The notes beneath the pieces were generated by a model that saw only the letters and a list, made by a program, of their open reading frames with translations, did not search any database and was not told the origin of the DNA. A DNA stretch of 64,000 bases from Micromonospora inaquosa (GTDB lineage Bacteria; Actinomycetota; Actinomycetes; Mycobacteriales; Micromonosporaceae). The position numbers and the translations under genes are program-made. The stretch is from assembly GCF_003857055.1 (NCBI RefSeq), contig NZ_QGSZ01000182.1, positions 1 through 64,000 of the forward strand, in the 5' to 3' direction. Shown here piece by piece: positions 45,083-54,645 of this stretch. How positions within the stretch are numbered: the stretch's first letter is position 1; every line of letters begins with the position of its first letter.

Positions 45083-45370
45083 GGGCTCACCCTAGGTCGG
45101 TGAGGGCCGACCTCCCTGGTGTGCTTGCCGCTGATCGTCCTCTCGGAGCCGCCCGTAGACGGTTGCGGTTGTCACGCGGTTCCTACGACGGTAGGGAAGA
45201 TCACCAGTGGCGGCCTCCTCCTATGCCGGTAGATCTTTTCCGCACCCACCGTGAACAGGCCCATCATGGAAGGCCTCATTGTCGAGCGCGGATACCTGGC
45301 CTGAAGCGGACGAGGCGAGTCGGACGCGGGGCCCGGTTGGCTCACCCGTCACGTCAACCAATGCCCAGCC
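45083..45370. other. Intergenic stretch
   Basis: Nothing recognised between the ATPase relics and the GH65 gene end. Confidence 0.4.
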
Positions 45371-47785
45371 TCAGAAGGCGAACGTCAGGCGGGACCCGGG
45401 GCTCAAGTCGGCGGTCTTGTCGCGGCAGGAGACCTGGATGGGCTGCTGTTTGCCGGCGTCGCTGGCTATCTGCACTGTTCGTCCCGTTAGGTGCACCGTC
45501 AGGACGTGTTCGCGGTAGCGGATGGTGAAATTTAGTGCCTGTAGCGATTCCGGCCAGTACGGGTTGAGCAGCAGTTGCCCGCCTCGGGTCTCGATGCCGG
45601 CGAAGCAGCGCTGAAGAAGGTCGACACTTCCTGCCATCGCGGCGAGGTGGATTCCCTCTGGGGTGGTGCCTGCCTCGATGTTGACGACGTCAGCGCGGAG
45701 TGCCCGGAAGAACAGCTCCACGCCCTGCTCGCGGTGCGCGCGGGTGAGGACCCAGGAGTGCACGACGGCGCTGAGGGTCGAGCCGTGGGAGGTGCGTGCC
45801 AGGTAGTAGTCGACGGTCCGGGGAATCATCTTCGGCTCGAGTCGGTACCTCAGTCGCTCGAGCAGGTCACGCAGCTCGTCGGCGGACAACAGGTAGAACA
45901 GCATGAGGACGTCGGCCTGTTTCGAGGCCTTGTACCGGTTCACGTTGTCGCCTTCGGCTTCCAGGATGCGGTCGAGTCGCCTTATGTTGCCGTGCCGTTC
46001 GCGGTAGGCGTTCCAGTCCAGTTCGGTGAGTTCGTGGTAGCCCTCGAACTGGCTGATGACCCCGTCGTCGTGGAACGGGATGAACATCTTGCGGGTGATG
46101 TCGTCCCAGCGGCCGAGTTCATCGGCACTGATCTGCAGCGTGTCCAGCAGTTCCGCCCTGGTCTGCGACGAGAGGGCGTCCAGCGCGTCCTTGGCGCGCA
46201 GCAGTATCCACACCGCCATGACGTTGGTGTACGCGTTGTTGTCAATGCCGCCGTCGTTGGCGCCCGGATATCCCGAGTGGAATTCGTCGGGTCCCATCAC
46301 GCCCTTGATGACGTAGCGGTCCCGGCTGGGGTCGTAGCTGGCGATGCTTCCCCAGAATCGGGCGATCTCCAAGAGCATCTCGGCGCCGTAGTGGGTGAGG
46401 AATTCCCGATCATCGGTGGTCTGGTAGTACTGCCAGACGTTGTACCCGATGGCGATGCCGGCGTGTCGTTGCAGGTGGGTCGGATCGGGTATCCAGCGTC
46501 CGGACGCCGGGTTGAGGTGCAGGCGTTGGCTCTCCTCCCGTCCGTCGCTGCCGGACTGCCACGGATACATGGCCCCGGCGTAGCCGGCGGCGAGTGCCGC
46601 CTCGCGGGCCTCCGGCAGCCGCCGGTACCGGTAGAGCAGCAGGCCCCTGCTCACCGCGGGAGTCCGCAGGTTCAGGATCGGCAGGACGAAGAGCTCGTCC
46701 CACAGGACGTGGCCGCGGTACGCCTCGCCGTGCAGGCCTCGCGCAGGTACCCCTACGTCGAGGTCGACACTGTTGAGTGACACGGTCTGGATCAGGTGCA
46801 GCAGATGCAGCCGTACGATCCGCAGCAGCTCGGTTTCGTCGGCGTTGTCACCGGCGCCGAAGGAGAAGCGTTCCCACAGGTGCCGCCACGCCGTGACGTG
46901 GGTGGCGAGCAGGGATCCCAGGTCGCGCGCGCGGTGCAACCACCGTATGGCCTGCTCAGCCGGCTCCAGGCCGGCGGCGTCCCGACTGGTGAAGACGGTG
47001 ACCACCTTCTCGAACGTCACGGCGCGGTCGGTGCCGAGATCGACGGCGATGTCGTGGCCGATCCACCCCTCGCGCTCCACGAGACGGCGGTGCAGGTCGA
47101 GTCTCGCCGCACCCCGCGCGGTCGTCCGGGCGGCCATGGCCACCCGGACGTGAGACTGGTTGGTCTGCACCTCGAGCAGGACGGAGTCGGCGGAGACCTC
47201 GGCCGTGCGGACGGCATGGAGGTGATCGCTTGCCAGCCTGCGGTACCGCTCGACGAGAGTGTTTCGGACATTGCCGTCGAGGGCCGAGCGCACCTCCAGG
47301 CGTCCGGACCAGTTCTCGGCCGCGAACGTGGTTTCCAGCACGCACACATGCTGCAGGCGCATGTGGACGAACCGGCGCTGGGTGACCGCGGTGACGCGGC
47401 CCCGCTCGTCGCGGAAGCGCATCCGCCGATGCAACGTGGCGTGCCGGAGGTCGAGCTCCTGGCGGTAGTCCAGAAGATCCACGCTCTCGATGTCGAACCA
47501 CGGACCGGTGTCCATCCGGAAGGTCAGCAGAAGCCAGTTCGGCAGATTGACGAGACATTCGTTGTCGATTCGGGTGTCCGCCACCTCGCTGGTCCGGCGG
47601 TTGTAGATTCCGGCGGCGTAGGTGCCCGGGTAGTGGATGCCGTCCGCCGAGCCTTCGGGCGCGGAACCGCGGCTGGCCAGATAGCCGTTCCCCACGGTGC
47701 ACAGCACCTCGCGCAGGCCCTCCTCGCGAGGATCGTAGCCCTCGTGACACCAGGCCCAGCCATCCATCGCTCTGTCCTCCACCAC
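45371..47785 (-). CDS. Glycoside hydrolase family 65 protein (disaccharide phosphorylase type)
   Basis: 804 residues, a usual GH65 length. N-terminal beta-sandwich (EVLCTVGNGYLASRGSAPEG), an (alpha/alpha)6 barrel with the catalytic acid in GVMGPDEFHSG (Glu501) and the phosphate-site-like KASKQADVLMLFY, and the C-terminal small domain. GH65 enzymes phosphorolyse or hydrolyse alpha-glucosyl disaccharides such as trehalose, maltose or kojibiose. No beta-phosphoglucomutase gene is adjacent, which often accompanies phosphorylases, so the exact substrate is open. ATG at 47785 or 47767. Isolated between relic regions. Confidence 0.9.
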   Translation of the reverse strand: MVEDRAMDGWAWCHEGYDPREEGLREVLCTVGNGYLASRGSAPEGSADGIHYPGTYAAGIYNRRTSEVADTRIDNECLVNLPNWLLLTFRMDTGPWFDIESVDLLDYRQELDLRHATLHRRMRFRDERGRVTAVTQRRFVHMRLQHVCVLETTFAAENWSGRLEVRSALDGNVRNTLVERYRRLASDHLHAVRTAEVSADSVLLEVQTNQSHVRVAMAARTTARGAARLDLHRRLVEREGWIGHDIAVDLGTDRAVTFEKVVTVFTSRDAAGLEPAEQAIRWLHRARDLGSLLATHVTAWRHLWERFSFGAGDNADETELLRIVRLHLLHLIQTVSLNSVDLDVGVPARGLHGEAYRGHVLWDELFVLPILNLRTPAVSRGLLLYRYRRLPEAREAALAAGYAGAMYPWQSGSDGREESQRLHLNPASGRWIPDPTHLQRHAGIAIGYNVWQYYQTTDDREFLTHYGAEMLLEIARFWGSIASYDPSRDRYVIKGVMGPDEFHSGYPGANDGGIDNNAYTNVMAVWILLRAKDALDALSSQTRAELLDTLQISADELGRWDDITRKMFIPFHDDGVISQFEGYHELTELDWNAYRERHGNIRRLDRILEAEGDNVNRYKASKQADVLMLFYLLSADELRDLLERLRYRLEPKMIPRTVDYYLARTSHGSTLSAVVHSWVLTRAHREQGVELFFRALRADVVNIEAGTTPEGIHLAAMAGSVDLLQRCFAGIETRGGQLLLNPYWPESLQALNFTIRYREHVLTVHLTGRTVQIASDAGKQQPIQVSCRDKTADLSPGSRLTFAF

Positions 47786-47931
47786 GTTCGCCCCCGCAAC
47801 GAGGCGGCGATTCCGAACCTCATTCGATTTGCCGCCGGCAGCCCTCCACGGTCCAGTTTCGTCCAGGCTGCCGCCCCCGTACGCGGTTCTCGCAAGGCGA
47901 GTTCACGCCCGGTATTGTGAACCCTCGGGGA

Positions 47932-48010
47932 TCAGGTGCGGGCCACGACCAGGTAGGTGAGGTAGGCCGCGTAGGCGAGGACGAAGAAGCCTCCTTCGGT
48001 TCGCGTCACC
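47932..48010 (-). pseudogene. C-terminal tail of a CaCA-type exchanger
   Basis: VTRTEGGFFVLAYAAYLTYL followed by VVART and a stop reproduces the last helix of a Na/Ca exchanger-like protein. The rest of the gene is missing. Second CaCA tail in the window. Confidence 0.5.
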
Positions 48011-48032
48011 TTCCCTCGACCCGACCGGGGCC

Positions 48033-48155
48033 GGACGCCGGCGCTGGACCATGCGCTGGAAGGCGCCATTGAACGCGTTCCAGATCGCCTTCGAGGGCCG
48101 GCTCACCCCGGCCAACCACTGACCACCTCAACAACCAAGATCAGCCGTTAACTTG
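48033..48155 (+). pseudogene. IS256-family transposase 3' end
   Basis: RRWTMRWKAPLNAFQIAFEG and RLTPANH then TGA is the typical C-terminus of IS256-type transposases, followed by a TTAACTTGACACTCCC-like end that resembles IS256 terminal repeats. The rest is missing. Confidence 0.6.
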
Positions 48156-48164
48156 ACACTCCCG

Positions 48165-48475
48165 ATCAGGGTGCACGCGTCCAGCCCCTTTCGCGGAGGC
48201 GAACATGTCCAGGATGCGTAGCCCGGGCCGGGCGGGCACCTCCGCATGCCAGGCTTGGTTGAATCGGGCGCGCACGTCGGGGTCGGTGACGCGCTGGTAG
48301 CCGGGGAGCATGTAACGTTGGATCCCGGTCTTGCCTGGACGTGCACGTCGGCCATCTCGGCGAGGTCGATTCGGCGGGGATCGATGACGATGAGCCGGGC
48401 GCCGCGTAGCTGTCGTGGGTCATGCCCGGCCGGCATGGGTTTGTCACGCGCATCCTGTGGTGGCTGCCGCGCCAT
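48165..48475 (-). pseudogene. Mosaic: P-type ATPase start joined to two formate dehydrogenase fragments
   Basis: From the ATG at 48473-48475, MARQPPQDARDKPMPAGHDP copies the ATPase start at 35240. It joins directly to GARLIVIDPRRIDLAEMADV, an internal fdhA segment (residues about 400-430 of the intact gene), and then to a later fdhA segment (MLPGYQ...PGLRILDMF) in another frame. The fdhA pieces are diverged copies, not exact ones, so they came from a second fdh gene. Confidence 0.7.
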
Positions 48476-48560
48476 GCTTTAAGACTGCCGTACAGGCAAG
48501 CGCGAGGCGCTCGTTTCCTTGGCTTGGCCGCCCCCGGGTGAGCGTCCGGGGACGGGCCCG

Positions 48561-49572
48561 CTACCTGGTGCCGGCGTCCACCGCGGAGGTGTCGACGACC
48601 TGCTCGGTGGGCAGGCGCGGAGTGTGGGGTGGCGCGGCTTGCGCCCGGTCGGCGATCCCCAGGCGCATCGCCAAATACGGGAAGCCGAGCCCGGCCAGCA
48701 TCTGGCGCAAGGTCTGCCGGGTGCCGTCCGTCTCCACCACACCGCTGAGCGGCACCATCGAGACGCCGAGCCGGGTGGCGGTCAGCCAGGCGGCGGAGAG
48801 CCCTTCACCGGCACGCAGCCAGCTTTCCGGCTCATCCTCGGTGTCCCAGAGGATCCCGTAGACGGCCGCGCGGTCGTGCCCGGGGCCAATCGGCAGAGTG
48901 CCGGTACGGCCGAAGTCCCGGCCCGGCACGGTGGTCTGCGGGGCCTGCTCGGGCAACACCTCGGGCGGCAGCCCGGTGCCGGCCGCGGCCCGGCTGGTCC
49001 AGTACGCGAGCTCCTCCCGCAGCTCCGGGCTCCTCCGCCGCGACCACCGCGGCCTGGGCCGCCACGGCGGCCAACTCCATCACCTGGTCGGAGCCGAGCA
49101 GTTGGAGTCGGGCGCCCTGCGCGCAGGTCGCCTTGACGATCTCGTCGAGCGTGGCGTTGGGCACCGGCTCGTCGCTGACCGGCCGCCGGTCCGTCTGCCG
49201 GACCCGCATGCACTGCACGAGGCGGGTCGCGTCCGCGTCGGCCGCGGTCTGCCGGAACCGGCTGAGCCGGGCGAGCAGCTCAAGCTGGTCCGGGTCGGGT
49301 AGCCGCTCCACCTGGGCGGCCCAACCCTCAGCGGCCAGCGCCACCCGCGCGTGGTGCAGCGCCAAGCCGCAGCTCAACGTCACCAGCCGATTCTCCGGAT
49401 CGGTGGCGGCGAGTTGCGGCTCCTGCACCATCCGCAGCTCCAGCGCGTCGGGGAGAACCGTCCAGCGCCACGGCTGGCTGTTGTGCACCGACGGGGCGAG
49501 ACCGGCTGTCGCGGCGGCCTGCGTGAGCGCGGTGGTCAGCGGGCGGTCCCTGGCCGGCGTCTCCTGGCTCAT
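48561..49572 (-). pseudogene. Acg-family nitroreductase-like flavoprotein, single frameshift
   Basis: From the ATG at 49570-49572, TAGLAPSVHNSQPWRW is the family's FMN-binding start and the frame holds to about 49035, where an apparent one-base insertion in a C run shifts it. The other frame then continues with the correct remainder (PELREELAYW, VPGRDFGRTGTL, LSAAWLTATRLGVSMVPLSG) to a TAG at 48561. Together about 335 residues, full family length (Acg/Rv2032-like). Either a recent pseudogene or a sequencing error. Lies beside the metal ATPase. Confidence 0.8.
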
Positions 49573-49757
49573 CGTCACGACCTTTCGTTTCCCCACATCG
49601 TGCCCCACTCCGGACGCGTCCCGGGTGGTGTTGCCGCTCCATCCTCCGGGATGCCGGTCAGCCCGGACACGGATTCCCCTCGACGGGGTCGTCCGGCCCG
49701 CAAAGGATCACGCCGGTTCCCGCTTGCGGCGAACTGTGCTGCTGAGACGATTCGCAG

Positions 49758-52097
49758 GTGGGAGCGGAACCGGACGAGTGCGTGCCGGAACGGCCGGTGC
49801 GGCGGCGCCGGGTGGACTGGCGGGAGTGGGCGCCGCTGACCCTGCTTACCCTGGCCGCGCTGCTGGGCGGCGGGCTGTGGCTGGCAGGGTTGCGGACGGC
49901 GGCCCAGCTGGTCTGGGCGGCGGTGACCCTGGCGGCGCTGGTGCCGGCCACCTGGGCGACGTTACGGCAGCTGTGGCGCCGGCAGTTCGGGGTGGACGTC
50001 ATCGCGGTGCTGGCGCTGGTCGGCACGCTGCTGGTCCGCGAGTACCTGGCCGGCGCGGTGATCGCCGTGATGGTCGGCACCGGGCAGGCGCTGGAAGGCT
50101 ACGCACAGCGCCGGGCCAGCCGTGACCTGCGCGCGTTGTTGGAACGGGCCCCCCGGGAGGCCCGGCGGTGCACTCCGGACGGCGCGATCGAGCTGGTGCC
50201 GCTGGACCAGGTGGCGGCGGGGGACCGACTGGTGGTGGGTCCCGGCGACGTGGTACCGGTGGACGGGACGGTCGAGGAGGCTGCGACGCTGGACGAGTCG
50301 GTTGTCACCGGCGAGTCGCAGCTGGTCACCCGCGCCGCGGGCGAGCAGGTCGCCAGCGGCGTAGTCAACGCCGGCGCTGGGTTCGGGCTGCGGGCGACGA
50401 AGAACGCGGCGGAGAGCACGTACGCCGGGATCGTCCGGCTGGCCGAAGAGGCCACCGCGCACAAGGCGCCGATGGTCCGGCTCGCCGACCGGTACGCCGC
50501 CGCGTTCGTGCCGTTCACTCTGCTGCTGGCCGGAACCGCCTGGCTGCTCACCGGCCAGTTCCTGCGGGCGGTGGCGGTGCTGGTGGTGGCTACCCCCTGC
50601 CCGCTGCTGCTGGCCACCCCGATCGCGATCGTCTCCGGACTGTCCCGGGTAGCCCGGCGCGGGGTACTGGTCCGCGACGGCGGGTCGCTGGAGCTGCTGG
50701 GCCGGGCCCGCACCCTACTGATTGACAAGACGGGCACACTCACCGCCGGCCGCCCCCGCGCGACCGAGACGGTGGTCGCACCGGGCGCCGACCGGGACGA
50801 CGTGCTGCGGCTGGCCGCCTCCGTCGAGCAGCTCTCCCCGCACGTGCTGGCCGCCGCCCTCGTCCGCCAGGCCCACGAGCGGGGGCTGCGGTTGACCGAG
50901 CCGACGGATGTCACCGAGGAGCCGGGGCGCGGGGTGACCGGACGGGTGGACGGGCACCTGGTGCGGGTGGGCCAGCTCGCCGGTGAGCCGCCCGAGTGGG
51001 CGCAGCGGGTACGCGAGCGCGCCGAGCTGGCCGGCCGCTCCACTGTCTGGGTCAGCGACGACCGCGGCCCGCTCGGCGCGATCCTTCTCGAGGACCCGGT
51101 ACGCCCTGACGCTCGGCGCACCGTGCGGCGGCTTCGAGAAGCCGGCCTCAGCCGGCTGATCATGGTCACCGGCGACCGGTCGCGTACCGCCCGGCAGGTG
51201 GCGCAGACCGTCGGCGTGGACGACGTGATCGCCCAGTGCTCGCCGCAGGAGAAGGTCGACCGGGTCAAGGAGGAGTCCGCTCGGGCGATCACCGTGATGG
51301 TCGGCGACGGCGTCAACGACGCCCCGGCACTGGCAGAGGCGCACGTCGGCGTGGCGATGGGCGCCACCGGGGCCACCGCGTCCGCCGACGTGGCCGACGC
51401 GGTGCTCACCGTCGACCGGCTGGACCGGCTCGCCGACGCCGTCGAGATCGCCCGGTACGCACGCCGAATCGCGGTACAGAGCGCCACCGTCGGCATGGGT
51501 CTCGCGGTGGTGGCGATGGTGGTCGCCGCCGCCGGCGGGCTGCCCCCGGTCGCCGGCGCGTTCCTCCAGGAGGGCATCGACGTGCTGGTCATCGTCAACG
51601 CGCTGCGAGCCCTCCGCGGCGGCCTGCGCCGCCGCGAGGTCCCGCCGGAGACCCGGGAACTGCTCGACCGGTACGCCGGCCAGCACGGCGGGGTACGGGA
51701 TGTGCTGGCCCGGCTGCGGGACACCGCCGACCTGGTGGCGACCCGCCCCGACGCGCCGGAATGCGTACCGGCGCTACGTGAGGTGCACCGCCGGCTGGTC
51801 GACGAGGTGCTGCCGCACGAGGCGGCCGAGGAGCAGCAGCTCTACCCGGCGCTGGCCGGCCCGCTCGGCAGCGACGAGGCGACCTCGACCATGAGTCGGG
51901 AGCACGTGGAAATCAGCCGGCTGGTGGACCGCATCGGCGGCCAACTGGCCCAGCACCCGGCCGGCCGGCTGCGTCCCGACGAGCTGCCGGACCTTCTAGC
52001 CGCCCTGTACGGGCTGGACGCCGTGCTCCGCCTGCACCTAGTCCAGGAAGAGGAGGACTACTTCTCCCTCAACCCCGCTGACACCCCGCCACGGTAA
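49758..52097 (+). CDS. P1B-type metal ATPase with C-terminal haemerythrin domain (P1B-5-like)
   Basis: 779 residues. No N-terminal metal-binding domain. TGES actuator (184-187), helix motif ATPCPLLLATP (TPCP at 279-282), phosphorylation DKTGTLT (Asp323), GDGVNDAPAL hinge. The usual SPHP/HP motif appears as SPHVLA. Residues about 650-775 form a haemerythrin-like bundle (CVPALREVHRRLVDEVLPHEAAEEQQLYP, SREHVEISRL, LHLVQEEEDYF). TPCP plus a haemerythrin tail are the marks of the P1B-5 subgroup, linked to nickel or iron export. The tail may sense iron or oxygen. GTG start. Confidence 0.88.
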   Translation: MGAEPDECVPERPVRRRRVDWREWAPLTLLTLAALLGGGLWLAGLRTAAQLVWAAVTLAALVPATWATLRQLWRRQFGVDVIAVLALVGTLLVREYLAGAVIAVMVGTGQALEGYAQRRASRDLRALLERAPREARRCTPDGAIELVPLDQVAAGDRLVVGPGDVVPVDGTVEEAATLDESVVTGESQLVTRAAGEQVASGVVNAGAGFGLRATKNAAESTYAGIVRLAEEATAHKAPMVRLADRYAAAFVPFTLLLAGTAWLLTGQFLRAVAVLVVATPCPLLLATPIAIVSGLSRVARRGVLVRDGGSLELLGRARTLLIDKTGTLTAGRPRATETVVAPGADRDDVLRLAASVEQLSPHVLAAALVRQAHERGLRLTEPTDVTEEPGRGVTGRVDGHLVRVGQLAGEPPEWAQRVRERAELAGRSTVWVSDDRGPLGAILLEDPVRPDARRTVRRLREAGLSRLIMVTGDRSRTARQVAQTVGVDDVIAQCSPQEKVDRVKEESARAITVMVGDGVNDAPALAEAHVGVAMGATGATASADVADAVLTVDRLDRLADAVEIARYARRIAVQSATVGMGLAVVAMVVAAAGGLPPVAGAFLQEGIDVLVIVNALRALRGGLRRREVPPETRELLDRYAGQHGGVRDVLARLRDTADLVATRPDAPECVPALREVHRRLVDEVLPHEAAEEQQLYPALAGPLGSDEATSTMSREHVEISRLVDRIGGQLAQHPAGRLRPDELPDLLAALYGLDAVLRLHLVQEEEDYFSLNPADTPPR

Positions 52098-52569
52098 CTG
52101 GCATCGCTAATCCGCGTGCGCGTTCCGCCTCGGATTCGAACCATGCCGCCGGCACAGCAATCGGCTGCTGCCGTCGAGCCGGATCGACGCCGCGTGCCGC
52201 GGTGCGGGTTTGGTGGGCAAGATGAGCCAAGCCGCGGCTGCGAGAAGCTCGCCACCGGTCCCGGTCGAGTGCCACCGTCAAACCCTGACCGGCGGAGACA
52301 TCGGACGGCTCCATGATGGTCGTCGTCCCAGCGGCCGATCAGCGCCCGGTTGCCCGTTACCTTTTTGATCGTCCCCAGCCGGGGACCCTCGGTCGCCTGG
52401 CCCGGTATGACTTCCTGCCCCTGTCGTTCGGATGATCCGGGGGGTGTTGTCGCCGGGTCGGGTGGCGTCGGCGGACCGCTGATAGGGACACGGCCACCCG
52501 TGTTGGGGTAGGTCTCTTCGTAACGTGGCTGCCGGCAGTCCGACGCCCTGACTGCGGCCGAGGCCCACG
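52098..52569. other. Intergenic region upstream of IS110 gene
   Basis: About 470 bases with no gene recognised. ATAGGGACACG at 52482-52492 repeats downstream of the IS110 gene at 53808-53818. Confidence 0.5.
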
Positions 52570-53818
52570 ATGCGATGCGTGGAGGCGGGTCTGGTGCACG
52601 ACGGATATGGCGTCTTCCTGGGCTTGGACGTCGGTAAAGAGGGCCACCACGCGGTCGGGTTGGCCCCAGACGGCAAGCGGCTGCACGACGCGCCGTTGCC
52701 GAATACCGAGGTCCGGCTGCGGCAGCTGTTCGACAAACTCGCCCGTCACGGGCGGATCCTGGTCGTGGTCGACCAGCCCGCCTCGATCGGCGCTTTGCCG
52801 GTCGCGGTGGCTCGGGCGGGCGGGCATCAGGTGGCCTACCTGCCTGGCCTGGCGATGCGCCGGATCGCAGATCTGCACCCTGGCTCGGCGAAGACCGACG
52901 CCCGCGACGCCTACGTCATCGCTGACGCGGCCCGCACTCTGCCGCACACGCTGCGGCGGGTCGACACCGGCGACGAGACCCTGGCCGAGCTGGAGGTCCT
53001 CGTCGGCTTCGACGACGACCTCGCCGGCGAAGCCACCCGCGTGTCCAACCGCATCCGGGGACTTCTCACCCAGATCCACCCCGCCCTGGAACGCATCCTC
53101 GGCCCGAAAGTGCAGCACAAAGCTGTGCTGGAGCTGCTCTCGCGCTGCGGCGGCCCGGTCGGCCTGCGCAAAGCCGGCCGCCGCAAACTCCTCTCGATCG
53201 CCACCGTCCACGCACCCCGCATGGGCGAACGGCTCGTCGAGCAGATCATGACCGCCCTCAACGAGCAGACCGTCACCGTCCCCGGCACGACAGCGGCAGA
53301 AACGACCCTGCCCCGCCTCGCCGACAGCCTCCGCGACGTCCTGCGACAACGCGACCACGTCGCCGGCGAGGTCGAGAGGATGCTTGATGCGCACCCTCTT
53401 GCCGGGGTCCTGACCTCGATGCCCGGCATCGGCGTCAGGACCGCCGCCCGGATCCTGCTCGAAGTCGGCGACGGCACCGCGTTCGCCACCCCCGGCCACC
53501 TCGCCGCCTACGCCGGCCTTGCCCCCGTCACCCGACGATCCGGAAGCAGCATCCGCGGCGAGCACCCACCCCGAGGCGGCAACAAGAACCTCAAACGCGC
53601 GTTCTTCCTCGCCGCGTTCGCAGCCCTCGCCGACCCCGTCAGCCGGGCCTACTACGACCGCAAACGCGCCGAAGGCAAACGCCACAACGCCGCCCTCATC
53701 TGCCTCGCCCGCCGCCGCTGCGACGTCCTATACGCCATGCTCCGCGACAAGATCCCCTACCAACCACGACCGACAGATCAGGCACCCGTCCCCGCTTGAC
53801 GAAACCCATAGGGACACG
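52482..53818. mobile_element. IS110-family element with 11-base direct repeats at its margins
   Basis: ATAGGGACACG occurs at 52482-52492 and 53808-53818 in direct orientation around the transposase gene. IS110 elements lack typical inverted repeats and recombine at short core sequences, and a guide-RNA-encoding non-coding end usually precedes or follows the gene; the 52493-52569 gap is a place for it. Boundaries are inferred. Confidence 0.6.
52570..53799 (+). CDS. IS110-family transposase
   Basis: 409 residues. N-terminal RuvC-like DEDD domain (GLDVGKEGHHAVGL with the first Asp, VVVDQPASIGALP, KTDARDAYVIADAAR) and C-terminal Transposase_20 domain (LTSMPGIGVRTAARILLEVG, with Ser needed for recombination in the family, then YAGLAPVTRRSGSSIRGE). 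Frame intact, so it may be active. Internal starts are possible. Confidence 0.92.
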   Translation: MRCVEAGLVHDGYGVFLGLDVGKEGHHAVGLAPDGKRLHDAPLPNTEVRLRQLFDKLARHGRILVVVDQPASIGALPVAVARAGGHQVAYLPGLAMRRIADLHPGSAKTDARDAYVIADAARTLPHTLRRVDTGDETLAELEVLVGFDDDLAGEATRVSNRIRGLLTQIHPALERILGPKVQHKAVLELLSRCGGPVGLRKAGRRKLLSIATVHAPRMGERLVEQIMTALNEQTVTVPGTTAAETTLPRLADSLRDVLRQRDHVAGEVERMLDAHPLAGVLTSMPGIGVRTAARILLEVGDGTAFATPGHLAAYAGLAPVTRRSGSSIRGEHPPRGGNKNLKRAFFLAAFAALADPVSRAYYDRKRAEGKRHNAALICLARRRCDVLYAMLRDKIPYQPRPTDQAPVPA

Positions 53819-53901
53819 TTACGCCAAACGGGCATCGCTCTATCGAACCAGCCTCTCCTCATCGCGGCAATCATCTGGCTCATGATCGGCAGGAGCAGCC
53901 C

Positions 53902-54414
53902 TTAGTTGCAGTTCGTCAGTGCGATCCCGCTGAGGATCGGCCGCCCGAGCCGAAACCCGGTCACGAGCTCCCCGGCCTCGGCGAGTGCCGTCACCTCGAA
54001 CTCGCCACTGCGCGCCGCCGTCCAGAAGCCGTCGGCCTCCCCACTGGTGCCAGGAGGGAATGTCAACTCCATCTCGATCTGGACCGTATACGCGAGGTCG
54101 AGGTCATCCTCGCCGCCCGACGGTTCGCCCGGCACACCGTCGCGCCATTCGACCGCAGGGATGGCGAAGCGCCGGGCGAGCAGCAGCCGCGGCGGGCCGT
54201 CCGGCCATTCGGAGACACCGAACTCAAGAACCAGCGTGTCCGCTTCCACGTCACCCTCCCAGCGGTCGAAGAGACCGTCCAACGGGACCACGAGGAACGC
54301 CCGGAAGCCACGCCACGCGAGGCCCACGTCCCGGATACAATCCGGGTCGCCGCCCTCCGCCGCGAGCAGTCGGCGCAGTTCCTGCAGTCCGTCACGCCAC
54401 GAGAGAGCTGTCAT
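53902..54414 (-). CDS. Hypothetical protein
   Basis: 170 residues, acidic, soluble, without signal peptide. Predicted mixed beta-strand pattern (FRAFLVVPLDGLFDRWEGD, TLVLEFGVSEWPDG, QIEMELTFPPG). No family recognised. Good codon bias and a plausible ATG argue that it is real. No operon partner. Confidence 0.6.
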   Translation of the reverse strand: MTALSWRDGLQELRRLLAAEGGDPDCIRDVGLAWRGFRAFLVVPLDGLFDRWEGDVEADTLVLEFGVSEWPDGPPRLLLARRFAIPAVEWRDGVPGEPSGGEDDLDLAYTVQIEMELTFPPGTSGEADGFWTAARSGEFEVTALAEAGELVTGFRLGRPILSGIALTNCN

Positions 54415-54645
54415 GACTGCATTTCATCACGCAGGCCATCATGATCGGCAGGACACGCCGCACGACCTGACCCTGCAGCAACCAGCCGACCGAGCGTCGG
54501 TCACGCGGTCCGCCAGATCGCCATGCCAAGAAAGCGACACGATCTTGAGAAGGGGCGACAGCAACCTGAGAAACCGAACGCTCTGCCCTGGCCAGAGACA
54601 CGTCGGGCGATAAGACCGACGAGAACCTACATCATCTGTAGTTTC
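54415..54645. other. Intergenic region
   Basis: About 230 bases; nothing recognised. Confidence 0.4.
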
